From positions 186,001 to 250,000 of the forward strand of contig NZ_WFLJ01000004.1 of assembly GCF_009208735.1 (NCBI RefSeq): a stretch of 64,000 nucleotides of DNA. The letters run 5' to 3'. Below are positions 49,904 through 58,422 of the stretch, one piece after another (position 1 is the first letter of the stretch; each line of letters opens with the position of its first letter). The position numbers and the translations under genes were made by a program. This DNA is from Janthinobacterium rivuli (GTDB taxonomy: Bacteria > Pseudomonadota > Gammaproteobacteria > Burkholderiales > Burkholderiaceae_D). The notes beneath the pieces were generated by a model. The model did not search any database. It saw only the letters and a list, made by a program, of their open reading frames with translations, and was not told the origin of the DNA.

Positions 49904-50491
49904 ATGAGCACACCATCGTCCCACCCATCGTTCTGGCGCCGAGTCCCGCTGGCTTTCGGCGCCTTCTTCAGCACCCTGTCGGACGCCGCCTATGCGGCCC
50001 GCGTGGAAAAACTGTCCTTGCCCGAGGCTGCGCCCATCGCTCCCGTGGCGCCTGCTCCTGCGCCGGCTCCCGTGCCGACGCCGGCCGCCGCGCCCGTGAT
50101 CTTGAAAGAAGCGACGCCGGACGCAGCCCTGCAATTGCTGGCCCTGCTGCAACGCGAAGCGCGATTGATCGACTTTACCCAGGAAAACCTGGGCAGCCAT
50201 GCCGATGCCGACATCGGCGCGGCCGCCCGCGTCGTGCATGAAGGCTGCGCCAAGGTCATGCGCGAATACTTCACCATCGAGGCCGTGCGCCAGGAAGCCG
50301 AGGGCAGCCGCATCGTGCTGCAGGAAGGTTTTGATTCTGCACAAGTGCGCCTGACGGGCAACGTCGTCGGTTCCGCGCCGTTCACGGGCACCCTCAGCCA
50401 CCGCGGCTGGCGCGCCTCCAGCGTGCGCCTGCCGAAACTGAGCGGGCAGCACGACGCCGCCATCCTGGCACCGGCCGAGGTGGAACTGTGA
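49904..50491 (+). CDS. DUF2760 protein of the Hsp70 operon
   Basis: A 195-residue protein. A basic/aromatic N terminus (FWRRVPLAFGAFFSTLSDAAYAARV) is followed by an Ala-Pro linker (residues 42-67) and a conserved domain (DAALQLLALLQREARLIDFTQENLGSHADADIGAAARVVHEGCAKVMREYF ... GTLSHRGWRA) that matches DUF2760. The function is unknown. Its stop overlaps the GTG of the next gene (GTGA), so it is translated with the two Hsp70-like proteins. The start ATG 49904 is chosen as the first with plausible context. Confidence 0.8.
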   Translation: MSTPSSHPSFWRRVPLAFGAFFSTLSDAAYAARVEKLSLPEAAPIAPVAPAPAPAPVPTPAAAPVILKEATPDAALQLLALLQREARLIDFTQENLGSHADADIGAAARVVHEGCAKVMREYFTIEAVRQEAEGSRIVLQEGFDSAQVRLTGNVVGSAPFTGTLSHRGWRASSVRLPKLSGQHDAAILAPAEVEL

Positions 50492-52359
50492 ACGATCAAA
50501 CCAACACCACCGCGCGCTACGCCATCGGCATCGACCTGGGCACCACCCACAGCGCCCTGTCGTATGTGAACCTGGTCGAGAGCGATGGCGAGCAATCGAG
50601 CCACGGCGTGCTGAAAGTGCCGCAGCTGTCGGCGCCGGGCACGGTCGAAGACCTTGCGCTGCTGCCCTCGTTCGTCTACCTGCCGCACGCCGATGAAGTG
50701 GCGGCGGGCGACCTGGCCCTGCCCTGGGTGACCGAAGAAGCGGAAGCGCCATTCGTCGTCGGCGAAATGGCCCGCAGCCGCGGCGCCACCACGCCGATCC
50801 GTCTGGTCTCGAGCGCGAAAAGCTGGCTGTGCCACCCGGGCGTGGACCGCCGCGCGGCGATCCTGCCGAACGATGCGCCGGCCGAAGTGGCGCGCATCTC
50901 GCCGATCACGGCCGCCACGCGCTACCTGACGCACTTGCGCCAGGCCTGGGACAACGCCCACCCGCAAGCGCCGTTCGCCGAGCAGGAAATCACCGTCACG
51001 ATTCCCGCCTCGTTCGACCCGGCCGCGCGCGAGCTGACGATGGAAGCGGCGCAGGCGGCCGGCTACACCTCGCTGACCCTGCTGGAAGAGCCGCAGGCGG
51101 CCCTGTACAGCTGGATCCAGACCAGCGAAGGCCGCTGGCGCAAGGAAGTCAAGCCGGGCGACATCATTCTGGTGGTCGACGTGGGCGGCGGCACCAGCGA
51201 CTTTTCGCTGATCGCCGTGCTCGAACGCGACGGCGTGCTGGAACCGCACCGCGTCGCCGTCGGTGAACACATCCTGCTCGGCGGCGACAATATGGACCTG
51301 GCGCTGGCCCACCTGGTGGCCCGCAAGCTGGCCGCCAACGGCACCCAGCTCGACGCCTGGCAAATGCGCGCGCTGACCTATGGCTGCCGCGGCGCCAAGG
51401 AAAGCCTGCTGGCCGACAGCGGCCTCGATGTGGCTCCGATCGTCGTGCCGAGCCGCGGCTCGAAACTGATCGGCGGCTCCATCCGCACGGAACTGACGCG
51501 CGCGGAGGTATCCACCTTCATCCTCGACGGCTTCTTCCCGCAGGTGGAAGCGTCGAGCCGCCCCGCCGTGCGCACGCGCGCCGGCCTGACGCAACTGGGC
51601 TTGCCGTATGCGCAGGACGCGGCCATCACGCGCCACCTGGCCGCGTTCCTGGGCCGGCAAGTGGCGGCGACCGCCGAGCTGGAAGGCTTCGCGGGCCGCC
51701 AGGCGGACGGCGCCAGCTTCCTGCACCCGACGGCCGTGCTGTTCAACGGCGGCGTCTTCAAGTCCGACCTGCTGGTCCAGCGCATCATGGCCACCGTCAA
51801 CGACTGGCTGTACATGGAAGGCGCGGAACCTGCGCGCATGCTGGCCGGGGCCGATCTGGACCTGGCCGTCGCGCGCGGCGCCGCCTACTACAGCTATGTG
51901 CGGCGCGGCCATGGCGTGCGCATTCGCGGCGGCACGGCCAGTTCCTTTTATGTCGCCATCGAATCGGCCATGCCGGCCATCCCCGGCATGGAACCGCCGA
52001 TCCAGGCCCTGTGCGTGGCCCCGTTCGGCATGGAAGAAGGCAGCGAGCTGGAATTGCCGGGCCAGCAATTTGGCCTGGTCGTCGGTGAACCCGTGCACTT
52101 CCGCTTCTTCGCCTCGTCCACGCGCCGCAACGACCAGATCGGCGACTTGCTCGATTTCTGGGGCCCCGACGAACTGCAGGAGCTGAGCGAAATCCAGGCG
52201 ACCCTGTCCGCCGAAGGCCGGTCGGCCGGCGACGTGGTGCAGGTGAAGCTGCATGCGCGTGTGACGGAAGCGGGTACGCTGGAACTGCTGGCCGTTTCCC
52301 CTGACGGCGCCGAGCGCTGGAAGGTGGAATTCGACGTGCGCGGCACGCCGCAGCCATAA
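50488..52359 (+). CDS. Hsp70-family protein, short form
   Basis: A 623-residue DnaK-like ATPase. Phosphate-1 loop GIDLGTTHSAL at residues 14-24, ITVTIPASFDPAARELTMEAA in the domain IA/IB region, phosphate-2 loop VVDVGGGTSDFSL near 229, and an adenosine motif VLFNGGVFKSDLL near 413. The C-terminal 150 residues are beta-rich (LELPGQQFGLVVGEPVHFRFFASSTRRND ... GTLELLAVSPDG), a different substrate-binding part from DnaK, without the helical lid or EEVD tail. GTG start at 50488. Not the main DnaK; role unknown. Confidence 0.88.
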   Translation: MNDQTNTTARYAIGIDLGTTHSALSYVNLVESDGEQSSHGVLKVPQLSAPGTVEDLALLPSFVYLPHADEVAAGDLALPWVTEEAEAPFVVGEMARSRGATTPIRLVSSAKSWLCHPGVDRRAAILPNDAPAEVARISPITAATRYLTHLRQAWDNAHPQAPFAEQEITVTIPASFDPAARELTMEAAQAAGYTSLTLLEEPQAALYSWIQTSEGRWRKEVKPGDIILVVDVGGGTSDFSLIAVLERDGVLEPHRVAVGEHILLGGDNMDLALAHLVARKLAANGTQLDAWQMRALTYGCRGAKESLLADSGLDVAPIVVPSRGSKLIGGSIRTELTRAEVSTFILDGFFPQVEASSRPAVRTRAGLTQLGLPYAQDAAITRHLAAFLGRQVAATAELEGFAGRQADGASFLHPTAVLFNGGVFKSDLLVQRIMATVNDWLYMEGAEPARMLAGADLDLAVARGAAYYSYVRRGHGVRIRGGTASSFYVAIESAMPAIPGMEPPIQALCVAPFGMEEGSELELPGQQFGLVVGEPVHFRFFASSTRRNDQIGDLLDFWGPDELQELSEIQATLSAEGRSAGDVVQVKLHARVTEAGTLELLAVSPDGAERWKVEFDVRGTPQP

Positions 52360-52361
52360 GC

Positions 52362-55151
52362 ATGCGCAGCGCTGCGGGCAAGCCGGCCTTCCTGGTCGGC
52401 ATCGACCTGGGCACCACCAACACGGTGGTCGCCTATGCGAATGCGGCCAATGCAGCCGATATGCAGGCAGGAATAAACCTGTTCGCCATCGAGCAGCTGG
52501 TCGCTCCCGGCGAAGTGGGCGCACGCCCCCTGCTGCCTTCCTTGCGCTACCACCCCGCCGCCGGCGCACTGGCGGCGGGCGACTTGACGCTGCCGTGGCC
52601 GCAGCAGGACGTGGCCGGCGTCGAGCATGCCGTTCTGGGCGCGCTGGCGCGCCAGCTGGGCGCCCAGGTACCGGGCCGCTTAGTGGCCAGCGCGAAGAGC
52701 TGGCTGTCGCATGCGAACGTGGACCGCCAGGCGCCCATCCTGCCGTGGGGCGCGGACGCCGACGTGGCCAAGGTATCGCCCGTGGCGGCCAGCGCAAGCT
52801 ACCTGGCCTATGTACGCGCCGCGTGGAATCACCGCTTCCCGGATTCTCCACTGGAAGAGCAGGAACTGGTGCTGACCATCCCCGCCTCGTTCGACGAGGG
52901 TGCGCGCGCACTCACCCTGCAAGCGGCCCGCATGGCGGGCTTGCCCACCTTGCGCCTGGTGGAAGAACCGCAGGCGGCCTTCTACGATTTCCTGCAGCGC
53001 CGGCGCGCCACCCTGCGCCATGACCTGGCCAACACGCGCCGCATTTTAGTGTGCGACGTGGGCGGCGGCACCACGGATTTCAGCCTGATCGACGTGGCCT
53101 TCGACGACGATGGCGAACCGCAGCTCACGCGCAGCAGCGTGGGCAACCATTTGATCCTCGGCGGCGACAATATGGACCTGGCGCTGGCCCACCTGGTGGA
53201 AACGCGCATGGCCGCCGGCCAGGAAGGCGGCATGAAACTGTCGGCCGCGCGCCTGTCGCAGCTGATGGAACGCTGCCGCGCCGCCAAGGAGCTGCTGCTG
53301 TCGATCGACGCGCCGGAGAGCGCGACCGTCACCCTGCTGGGTGCGGGCTCGCGCCTGATCGGCGCCAGCCGCTCCGTCGACGTCACGCGCGAGGAAGTGG
53401 CGGCCATGGTGGTCGACGGCTTCTTCCCGAGGGTGGAACTGGGCGACACGGCGAAAAAAGGACGCGCCGGCATCGTCGAATTCGGCCTGCCGTACGCGCA
53501 GGACGCGGCCATCACGCGGCACCTGGCCAGCTTCCTGCAGCAGCATGCCGGTGAACTGCCCGACACCCTCTTGCTCAATGGCGGCGTGTTTCGCGCCGAT
53601 GCGCTGGCGCGCCGCCTGGCCGACACCCTGGCGCACTGGCGGGGCCAGCCGCTGACCATCCTGCATAACGACAATCCCGACGTGGCCGTGGCGCGTGGCG
53701 CCGTCGCCTACGCGCTGGCCCGGCGCGGCCAGGCGCCGCGCATCGGCGGCGGTTCGCCGCGCAGCTATTTTCTCGTGCTGGGCGAGGCGGGCAAGGACAA
53801 GCGCGCCGTTTGCATCCTGCCCCGTGGCAGCGCCAGCGGCGAGGAAATCCGTCTCACGGAGCGCCTGTTCGCGCTGCGCCTGGGCCGGCCCGTGCGCTTC
53901 CACCTTGCCACGTCCCTCTTTGAGGCGGACGCGCCGCCGCGACTGGGCGAGATCGTCGACCTGGACGCCGGCGAGTATCTGCGCCTGCCGCCGCTGGCCA
54001 GCGTGCTGCACGCCAGCGACGGCAATGACAAGCGCGAAATCACCGTGCAGCTGGCCACCGTCATGACGGAAGTGGGGACGCTGGAAGTGCATTGCGTGGC
54101 CGAAGCCGATGCAAGTCAGCGCTGGCTGCTGGAATTCCAGCTGCGCGCCGGCAAGGAAGAGCAAGACGATGGCGAGGCTCAAGCCATCTCGCCGCGCGTG
54201 AAGGAAGCCATCGAGAAGATCGAGCGCATCTTCGGCGGCAAGGCGCAAAAGGTGGAAGTGAAAGAAGTGCGCCAGCTGCGCCAGCACCTGGAACGGGGAC
54301 TGGGCGGGCGCGAAAGCTGGGATACGCCGCTGCTGCGCCAGCTGTTCGACGCCCTCCTGCTGCGCGCGCGTGGCCGGCGCCGCTCCGCCGAGCATGAGCG
54401 GGTCTGGCTGAACCTGGCCGGCTACTGTTTGCGTCCCGGCTATGGCGACGCGCTCGACCCATGGCGCATCGAGCAGCTGTGGGCGATGTTCGACACGGGC
54501 GTCCAGCATCACAAGGATAGCCAGGTGTGCGCGGAATGGTGGACCCTGTGGCGCCGGGTGGCCGGCGGTTTGAGCACGGAGCAGCAACTGCGCCTGCTGG
54601 ACGACTTCGCCTTCAACCTGCAAGCCGATGCGGCCCAGCGCGGCAGCCGCCCCGTCACCCTCGTCAATGGCAGCGACGACGACATGCTGCGCCTGGGCGC
54701 CTCGCTCGAGCGCATCCCCGGCGCCTACAAGGCCGAAGTGGGCGCCTGGCTGATCAAACGCCTGGACAAGGCCGCCAAGAAGGGCGAAGCGGCCGACACG
54801 CCCACCCTGTGGGCGCTGGCCAGGGTCGGCGCGCGCCAGCCCTTCCACGGCAGCGCGCACGAAGTGGTCGACAGCGCCACCGTGGCCGACTGGCTGCAGG
54901 TGCTGCTGGCGCTGGACTGGAAAAAAATCGAACCGGCGGCGTTTGCCGCCGCCCACCTGGCGCGCATGACGGGCGACCGCTCGCGCGACATCGCCGACGA
55001 GCTGCGCGCCACCATCCTCGCGCGCCTGAAAGCCGTGGGCGCCCCGCCCCTGTGGCAGGCGATGGTCAGCGAAGTGACGCAACTGGACGAAGCGAACACG
55101 AAACGCATGCTGGGCGAGGCGCTGCCGCCGGGGTTGAAGCTGATCGGCTGA
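52362..55151 (+). CDS. Hsp70-family protein with C-terminal DUF3731 domain, long form
   Basis: A 929-residue DnaK-like ATPase starting two bases after the short form. Phosphate-1 loop GIDLGTTNTVVAY at 13-25, phosphate-2 loop VCDVGGGTTDFSL near 228, adenosine motif LLLNGGVFRADAL near 402. A beta-rich segment is followed from about 600 by a helical extension of about 320 residues (SPRVKEAIEKIERIFGGKAQKVEVKEVRQLRQHLERGLGG ...) that corresponds to DUF3731. Both Hsp70s share the same fold plan and probably form a pair. Client and co-chaperones are unknown. Confidence 0.88.
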   Translation: MRSAAGKPAFLVGIDLGTTNTVVAYANAANAADMQAGINLFAIEQLVAPGEVGARPLLPSLRYHPAAGALAAGDLTLPWPQQDVAGVEHAVLGALARQLGAQVPGRLVASAKSWLSHANVDRQAPILPWGADADVAKVSPVAASASYLAYVRAAWNHRFPDSPLEEQELVLTIPASFDEGARALTLQAARMAGLPTLRLVEEPQAAFYDFLQRRRATLRHDLANTRRILVCDVGGGTTDFSLIDVAFDDDGEPQLTRSSVGNHLILGGDNMDLALAHLVETRMAAGQEGGMKLSAARLSQLMERCRAAKELLLSIDAPESATVTLLGAGSRLIGASRSVDVTREEVAAMVVDGFFPRVELGDTAKKGRAGIVEFGLPYAQDAAITRHLASFLQQHAGELPDTLLLNGGVFRADALARRLADTLAHWRGQPLTILHNDNPDVAVARGAVAYALARRGQAPRIGGGSPRSYFLVLGEAGKDKRAVCILPRGSASGEEIRLTERLFALRLGRPVRFHLATSLFEADAPPRLGEIVDLDAGEYLRLPPLASVLHASDGNDKREITVQLATVMTEVGTLEVHCVAEADASQRWLLEFQLRAGKEEQDDGEAQAISPRVKEAIEKIERIFGGKAQKVEVKEVRQLRQHLERGLGGRESWDTPLLRQLFDALLLRARGRRRSAEHERVWLNLAGYCLRPGYGDALDPWRIEQLWAMFDTGVQHHKDSQVCAEWWTLWRRVAGGLSTEQQLRLLDDFAFNLQADAAQRGSRPVTLVNGSDDDMLRLGASLERIPGAYKAEVGAWLIKRLDKAAKKGEAADTPTLWALARVGARQPFHGSAHEVVDSATVADWLQVLLALDWKKIEPAAFAAAHLARMTGDRSRDIADELRATILARLKAVGAPPLWQAMVSEVTQLDEANTKRMLGEALPPGLKLIG

Positions 55152-55182
55152 TCTTTTTTACAAACCCAACGGCGCAAATGCC

Positions 55183-55209
55183 GGGGTCGGACCCTGAGGG
55201 TCCGACCCC
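55183..55209. repeat. Palindromic interspersed repeat, copy 2
   Basis: Same palindrome as at 46751 with the two arms GGGGTCGGACCCT and AGGGTCCGACCCC around one base. It lies 31 bases after the long Hsp70 gene, where it may act as a transcription or message-end hairpin. Confidence 0.9.
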
Positions 55210-55318
55210 AGATTCTGCCTTTGGGCTAAAAGGCGGATTACCCCTCGCTACGCGCGCCACGATACCGTGGCAAGCCATCGGCCAATTTCACCCATTCCAC
55301 TTGCGTCTCCGTATAAAT

Positions 55319-55360
55319 ATGGCTTTGCGGCGATGGCTTTGCGGCGATGGCTTTGCGGCG
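55319..55360. repeat. Three perfect 14-bp tandem repeats
   Basis: The unit atggctttgcggcg occurs three times in a row between the Hsp70 gene and the convergent CHASE2 gene. Fourteen is not a multiple of three and the region is noncoding. The rest of the 250-bp gap holds only the palindromic repeat. Confidence 0.9.
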
Positions 55361-55402
55361 GAAGACGCCCAGTTTAGCGCTGCTGCTACGCCACGGTTTG
55401 CG

Positions 55403-56944
55403 CTAGATCACGGCGATGATCAACAACAGCACCGCCAGCGGCGCCTGCACCAGCACGATGCCGGGATGCGTGCGGCGCAGCTGGGCCCAGACGGACAGGC
55501 CAGCCACTTCCTCGTGCGGATGGTGGGCTTCGTCGCGCAGCGACATCGCGTGCAGGAACATGCCGGCGATCAGGGGGCCGGGATTGACCCACCAGCCCTG
55601 CTCGAGCAAGCCGCGCGAGGCGTAGATGGCCAGCGCGCCGATGGCAAACGGCGAGGCCCACACCAGCACCAGCATCAGGCGGATGCCATAGAATTCGGCC
55701 AGGGTGCCCATGCGGTGCAGGCGGCTGAAATCGTGGTCTTCCATGCGCTTGTCGATGGCCAGCTCGGCGCGGCCATACAGGGTCCACAGGCCGCCGAACA
55801 GGCAGCCCAGCAGCACGCCGATGACGATGTCGGCCACGAACACCGCATATTTGTTGACGTCGGCCGTGCCGATGCCCAGCGACGTGTGGGCGGCCGCATG
55901 CAGGTGCAGGCTGGCCTGCTCGCCTTCGGCCGTCGTATAGCGGTCGCGCACGTCATACGTGCTGCCGATATACACGACGTTCTTGCGCAGCGCCTCGGCA
56001 TCCACGCCGGCCTGGCCATCGATCAGTTTGACGCGCGTGCGCGTGGGGTTCAGGAATGGGGGCGCCACGGCGGCCGGGTGAAATGGCGCCGTGACGGCGT
56101 TCTGTTCGGCCGCTGCCTTGGCGTCGCCGTGGATGACGGGCTCGAACGCCCAGCGCGCCAATTCCTTTTCACTGCCCGTGCGCCGCGCCAGCTGGCACAC
56201 GCGGCCGGCCAGCGCCAGCCCTTGCTTTTGCTCGGACAGGACGGCCGGCATGGGCTGCTTCTGCTCCTGCTCGTCGGCGCCATGCGCCAGCTCGAAGGCC
56301 ACGGCCGCCAGCACGGGGCTTTTCAGCTCGATGCGCGTGACGGCGCCCATGCGCTCGCGGATCTGCGGGCTGGCGAAATGAATGCCGGCCGCGCAGCGCG
56401 CGCGTATCCACGGCAGGTTCGCATTCCGGTCCGATTGTTCGGGCAGGATCAGCACCAGTTGCCGGCCATCGGCGGCCAGCCGGTCGAGCAGGCTGTCCAG
56501 CGGCCGCTCGCCCGCCTTGTGCTGCTCGTACACGGCCGGCGCCAGGTCCAGGTCGATGGCCAGCACCTTGCTGCCGCGCGCGGCGGCGCTGGCGATCAAT
56601 TGTTCCAGGCGCGTGCGTTCCAGCGGTTCGCGCTCGTCGAAAACCTGTTCGAACGCTGGCTGGTCGATTTCGATGATGCCGGGCCGGTAGGCGGCGCCCG
56701 GGTCCTTGTCCCGGTTCAGCAGCTGCCCCTGTTCCGCGCTGGCGCGCAGCATGGCCGCATCGAGCCATTCGAGCACGTGAAAACCTTCCAGCACCAGCAT
56801 CAGCGAGGCGATCAGGCTGGCGCCGATCACGTGGTGCAGCAGATGCGTGCCCGTCAGCTTGAAGGCCGCGCCCAGCTGGGCGACCGGCCACAGCAGGCGC
56901 CGCCAGAGCGGCGGGCGCGGTTGGTCTGGCTGGCTGGTTTCCAC
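55403..56944 (-). CDS. CHASE2-domain membrane protein without output domain
   Basis: A 513-residue protein. One N-terminal helix (IGASLIASLMLVLEGFHVLEWL, about 40-61), a large extracytoplasmic CHASE2 sensor (GIIEIDQPAFEQVF ... LEQLIASAAARGSKVLAIDLDLAPAVY ... KNVVYIGSTYDVRDRYTT, to about 360) and then four or five helices up to the C terminus (FVADIVIGVLLGCLFGGLW ... LRRTHPGIVLVQAPLAVLLLIIAVI). CHASE2 usually precedes a kinase or cyclase; none follows here. GTG start with AAGGAG nine bases upstream. Confidence 0.82.
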   Translation of the reverse strand: METSQPDQPRPPLWRRLLWPVAQLGAAFKLTGTHLLHHVIGASLIASLMLVLEGFHVLEWLDAAMLRASAEQGQLLNRDKDPGAAYRPGIIEIDQPAFEQVFDEREPLERTRLEQLIASAAARGSKVLAIDLDLAPAVYEQHKAGERPLDSLLDRLAADGRQLVLILPEQSDRNANLPWIRARCAAGIHFASPQIRERMGAVTRIELKSPVLAAVAFELAHGADEQEQKQPMPAVLSEQKQGLALAGRVCQLARRTGSEKELARWAFEPVIHGDAKAAAEQNAVTAPFHPAAVAPPFLNPTRTRVKLIDGQAGVDAEALRKNVVYIGSTYDVRDRYTTAEGEQASLHLHAAAHTSLGIGTADVNKYAVFVADIVIGVLLGCLFGGLWTLYGRAELAIDKRMEDHDFSRLHRMGTLAEFYGIRLMLVLVWASPFAIGALAIYASRGLLEQGWWVNPGPLIAGMFLHAMSLRDEAHHPHEEVAGLSVWAQLRRTHPGIVLVQAPLAVLLLIIAVI

Positions 56945-57065
56945 TGGACGTACTCCTTGCGTGCGGCGAATTAATTATCACCTAGGCAACAAGTGATGAC
57001 GAAAGGACAGTATATTGCAGTTGTGTCCGTTTCGCCGCACGGCTGGCAAGGGTCAGCCTGGCACC

Positions 57066-58394
57066 CTACTTCGGCTTGGCCAGCAGCAGCTTGCCCAGCG
57101 CTTCGAAGGCCGGCGTGGTGGTCGGGTCGTTCGCCGCATTGGCCGCCGTCGGCGTCGAGGCGAAACGCACGATCACCATTTCCGCCTTCGGATCGACATA
57201 GATGCGCTGGCCGTATACGCCGCGCGCCATGTAGGCGCCATGGTCGTTATGCGTGACCCACCACATGTCGCGGTAGCTCCAGCCTTTCAGCAGGTCGTAG
57301 CCGCCCTTGGCGAACAGCTGCTTGTCGCCGCCGCGGCGGATGTCCGCGACCGCCGCCTTCGGAATGATCTGCTGGCCGTTGTAGCGGCCGTCGTTGCGCA
57401 GCATCTCGCCGAAGCGGGCCAGGTCGCGCAAGCCCGCGCTCAAGCCGCCGCCGGCAAACGGCGTGCCCGTCGAATCGTCCGACATGTACGCATCCTGCTC
57501 GGCGCCCAGCTTGCGCCAGACGTGCTCGGACAGATACTCGTTGACGTTCTGTCCCGTGACGCGGGCGATGAGCCAGCCCAGCACGTCGGCATTGACCGTG
57601 CGGTAGCCGAACGCCTCGCCATGCCTGCCCTGGTGCTGCACCGTCTGCAGGTACTCGAAATAGCTGCGCGGCCCCGTGTAGTCCTTGGGCTTGGGCAGCG
57701 GATTGCCGGCCGCCGCGTGCTGCCACACTTCCGCCTTCGGGTCGGCGTAGTCTTCGCTGAATTTCAGCCCCGTGGTCATGTCGAGCACCTGGCGCACGGT
57801 GGCGTCGCCAAACGCCGACTTGGCCAGTTCCGGGATGTAGTCGGCCACCAGCTTGTCCGGATCGAGCTTGCCTTCGGCCACCAGCGCCGCACCCAGGGTG
57901 CCCATCACGGACTTCGTCACCGACATGGCGCCATGCTGGCCGCTGTCCTTCAGCACGCCGAAATAACGTTCGTACACGATGCGGCCGCGGTGCAGCACCA
58001 CGATGCCATCCGTGTAGTTGGCGCCCAGCGACTGTTCCCATGTCATGCTGTCCTTGCTGCCCAGCGGCGTGAAGCGCAGGCTGTCGATATCCTTGCGCAG
58101 CGCGCGCTGCAGGGGCTGCGGCGCCCCCAGGCCGCGCGACACATTCACCGTCGGCATCAACTGGCGGAAGTGCGACACGCTCCAGCGCAACTGCGGGAAA
58201 GTGAAATAGCTGCCATCGTCGAAGCGGATGATTTTATCGGGCGGCGGCGGCGCGCCGACCATCCATTTCAATGCGGCCGGGTCGCTGGCGGCGGCCGATA
58301 ACGGCGCCGTCGGCTCTGCGGCATGGGCGCCGGCGGCCAGCGCCAGGCAGGCTGCGGCCAGGGCCAGACGTTTGATGCTGGGGAAATCGTTCAT
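57066..58394 (-). CDS. Secreted serine hydrolase, class C beta-lactamase / NylB-like
   Basis: A 442-residue protein with a signal peptide (RLALAAACLALAAGAHAA). The active-site SxxK is S158-V-T-K161 (GAMSVTKSVMG), and the tyrosine is Y264 in AFGYRTVNADVLGWLIARVTGQ. This YxxxN spacing and the HGAYMARGVYGQRIYVDP block resemble 6-aminohexanoate-dimer hydrolase and EstB-type esterases more than true beta-lactamases. Probably an esterase or amidase in the periplasm. It follows the outer-membrane protein gene by 28 bases and is likely cotranscribed with it. Confidence 0.87.
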   Translation of the reverse strand: MNDFPSIKRLALAAACLALAAGAHAAEPTAPLSAAASDPAALKWMVGAPPPPDKIIRFDDGSYFTFPQLRWSVSHFRQLMPTVNVSRGLGAPQPLQRALRKDIDSLRFTPLGSKDSMTWEQSLGANYTDGIVVLHRGRIVYERYFGVLKDSGQHGAMSVTKSVMGTLGAALVAEGKLDPDKLVADYIPELAKSAFGDATVRQVLDMTTGLKFSEDYADPKAEVWQHAAAGNPLPKPKDYTGPRSYFEYLQTVQHQGRHGEAFGYRTVNADVLGWLIARVTGQNVNEYLSEHVWRKLGAEQDAYMSDDSTGTPFAGGGLSAGLRDLARFGEMLRNDGRYNGQQIIPKAAVADIRRGGDKQLFAKGGYDLLKGWSYRDMWWVTHNDHGAYMARGVYGQRIYVDPKAEMVIVRFASTPTAANAANDPTTTPAFEALGKLLLAKPK

Positions 58395-58422
58395 GCGATG
58401 CTCTCCTTGATAGTCAGAATAT

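Noticed and set aside
49990-52911. A 973-codon frame antisense to the Hsp70 operon
   Set aside because: Shadow of the high-GC Hsp70 genes, rich in Arg/Pro/Gly with no domain.
57066-58394. Antibiotic-resistance beta-lactamase
   Set aside because: SxxK is present but the YxxxN spacing and flanking blocks fit NylB/EstB-type hydrolases; context is catabolic.
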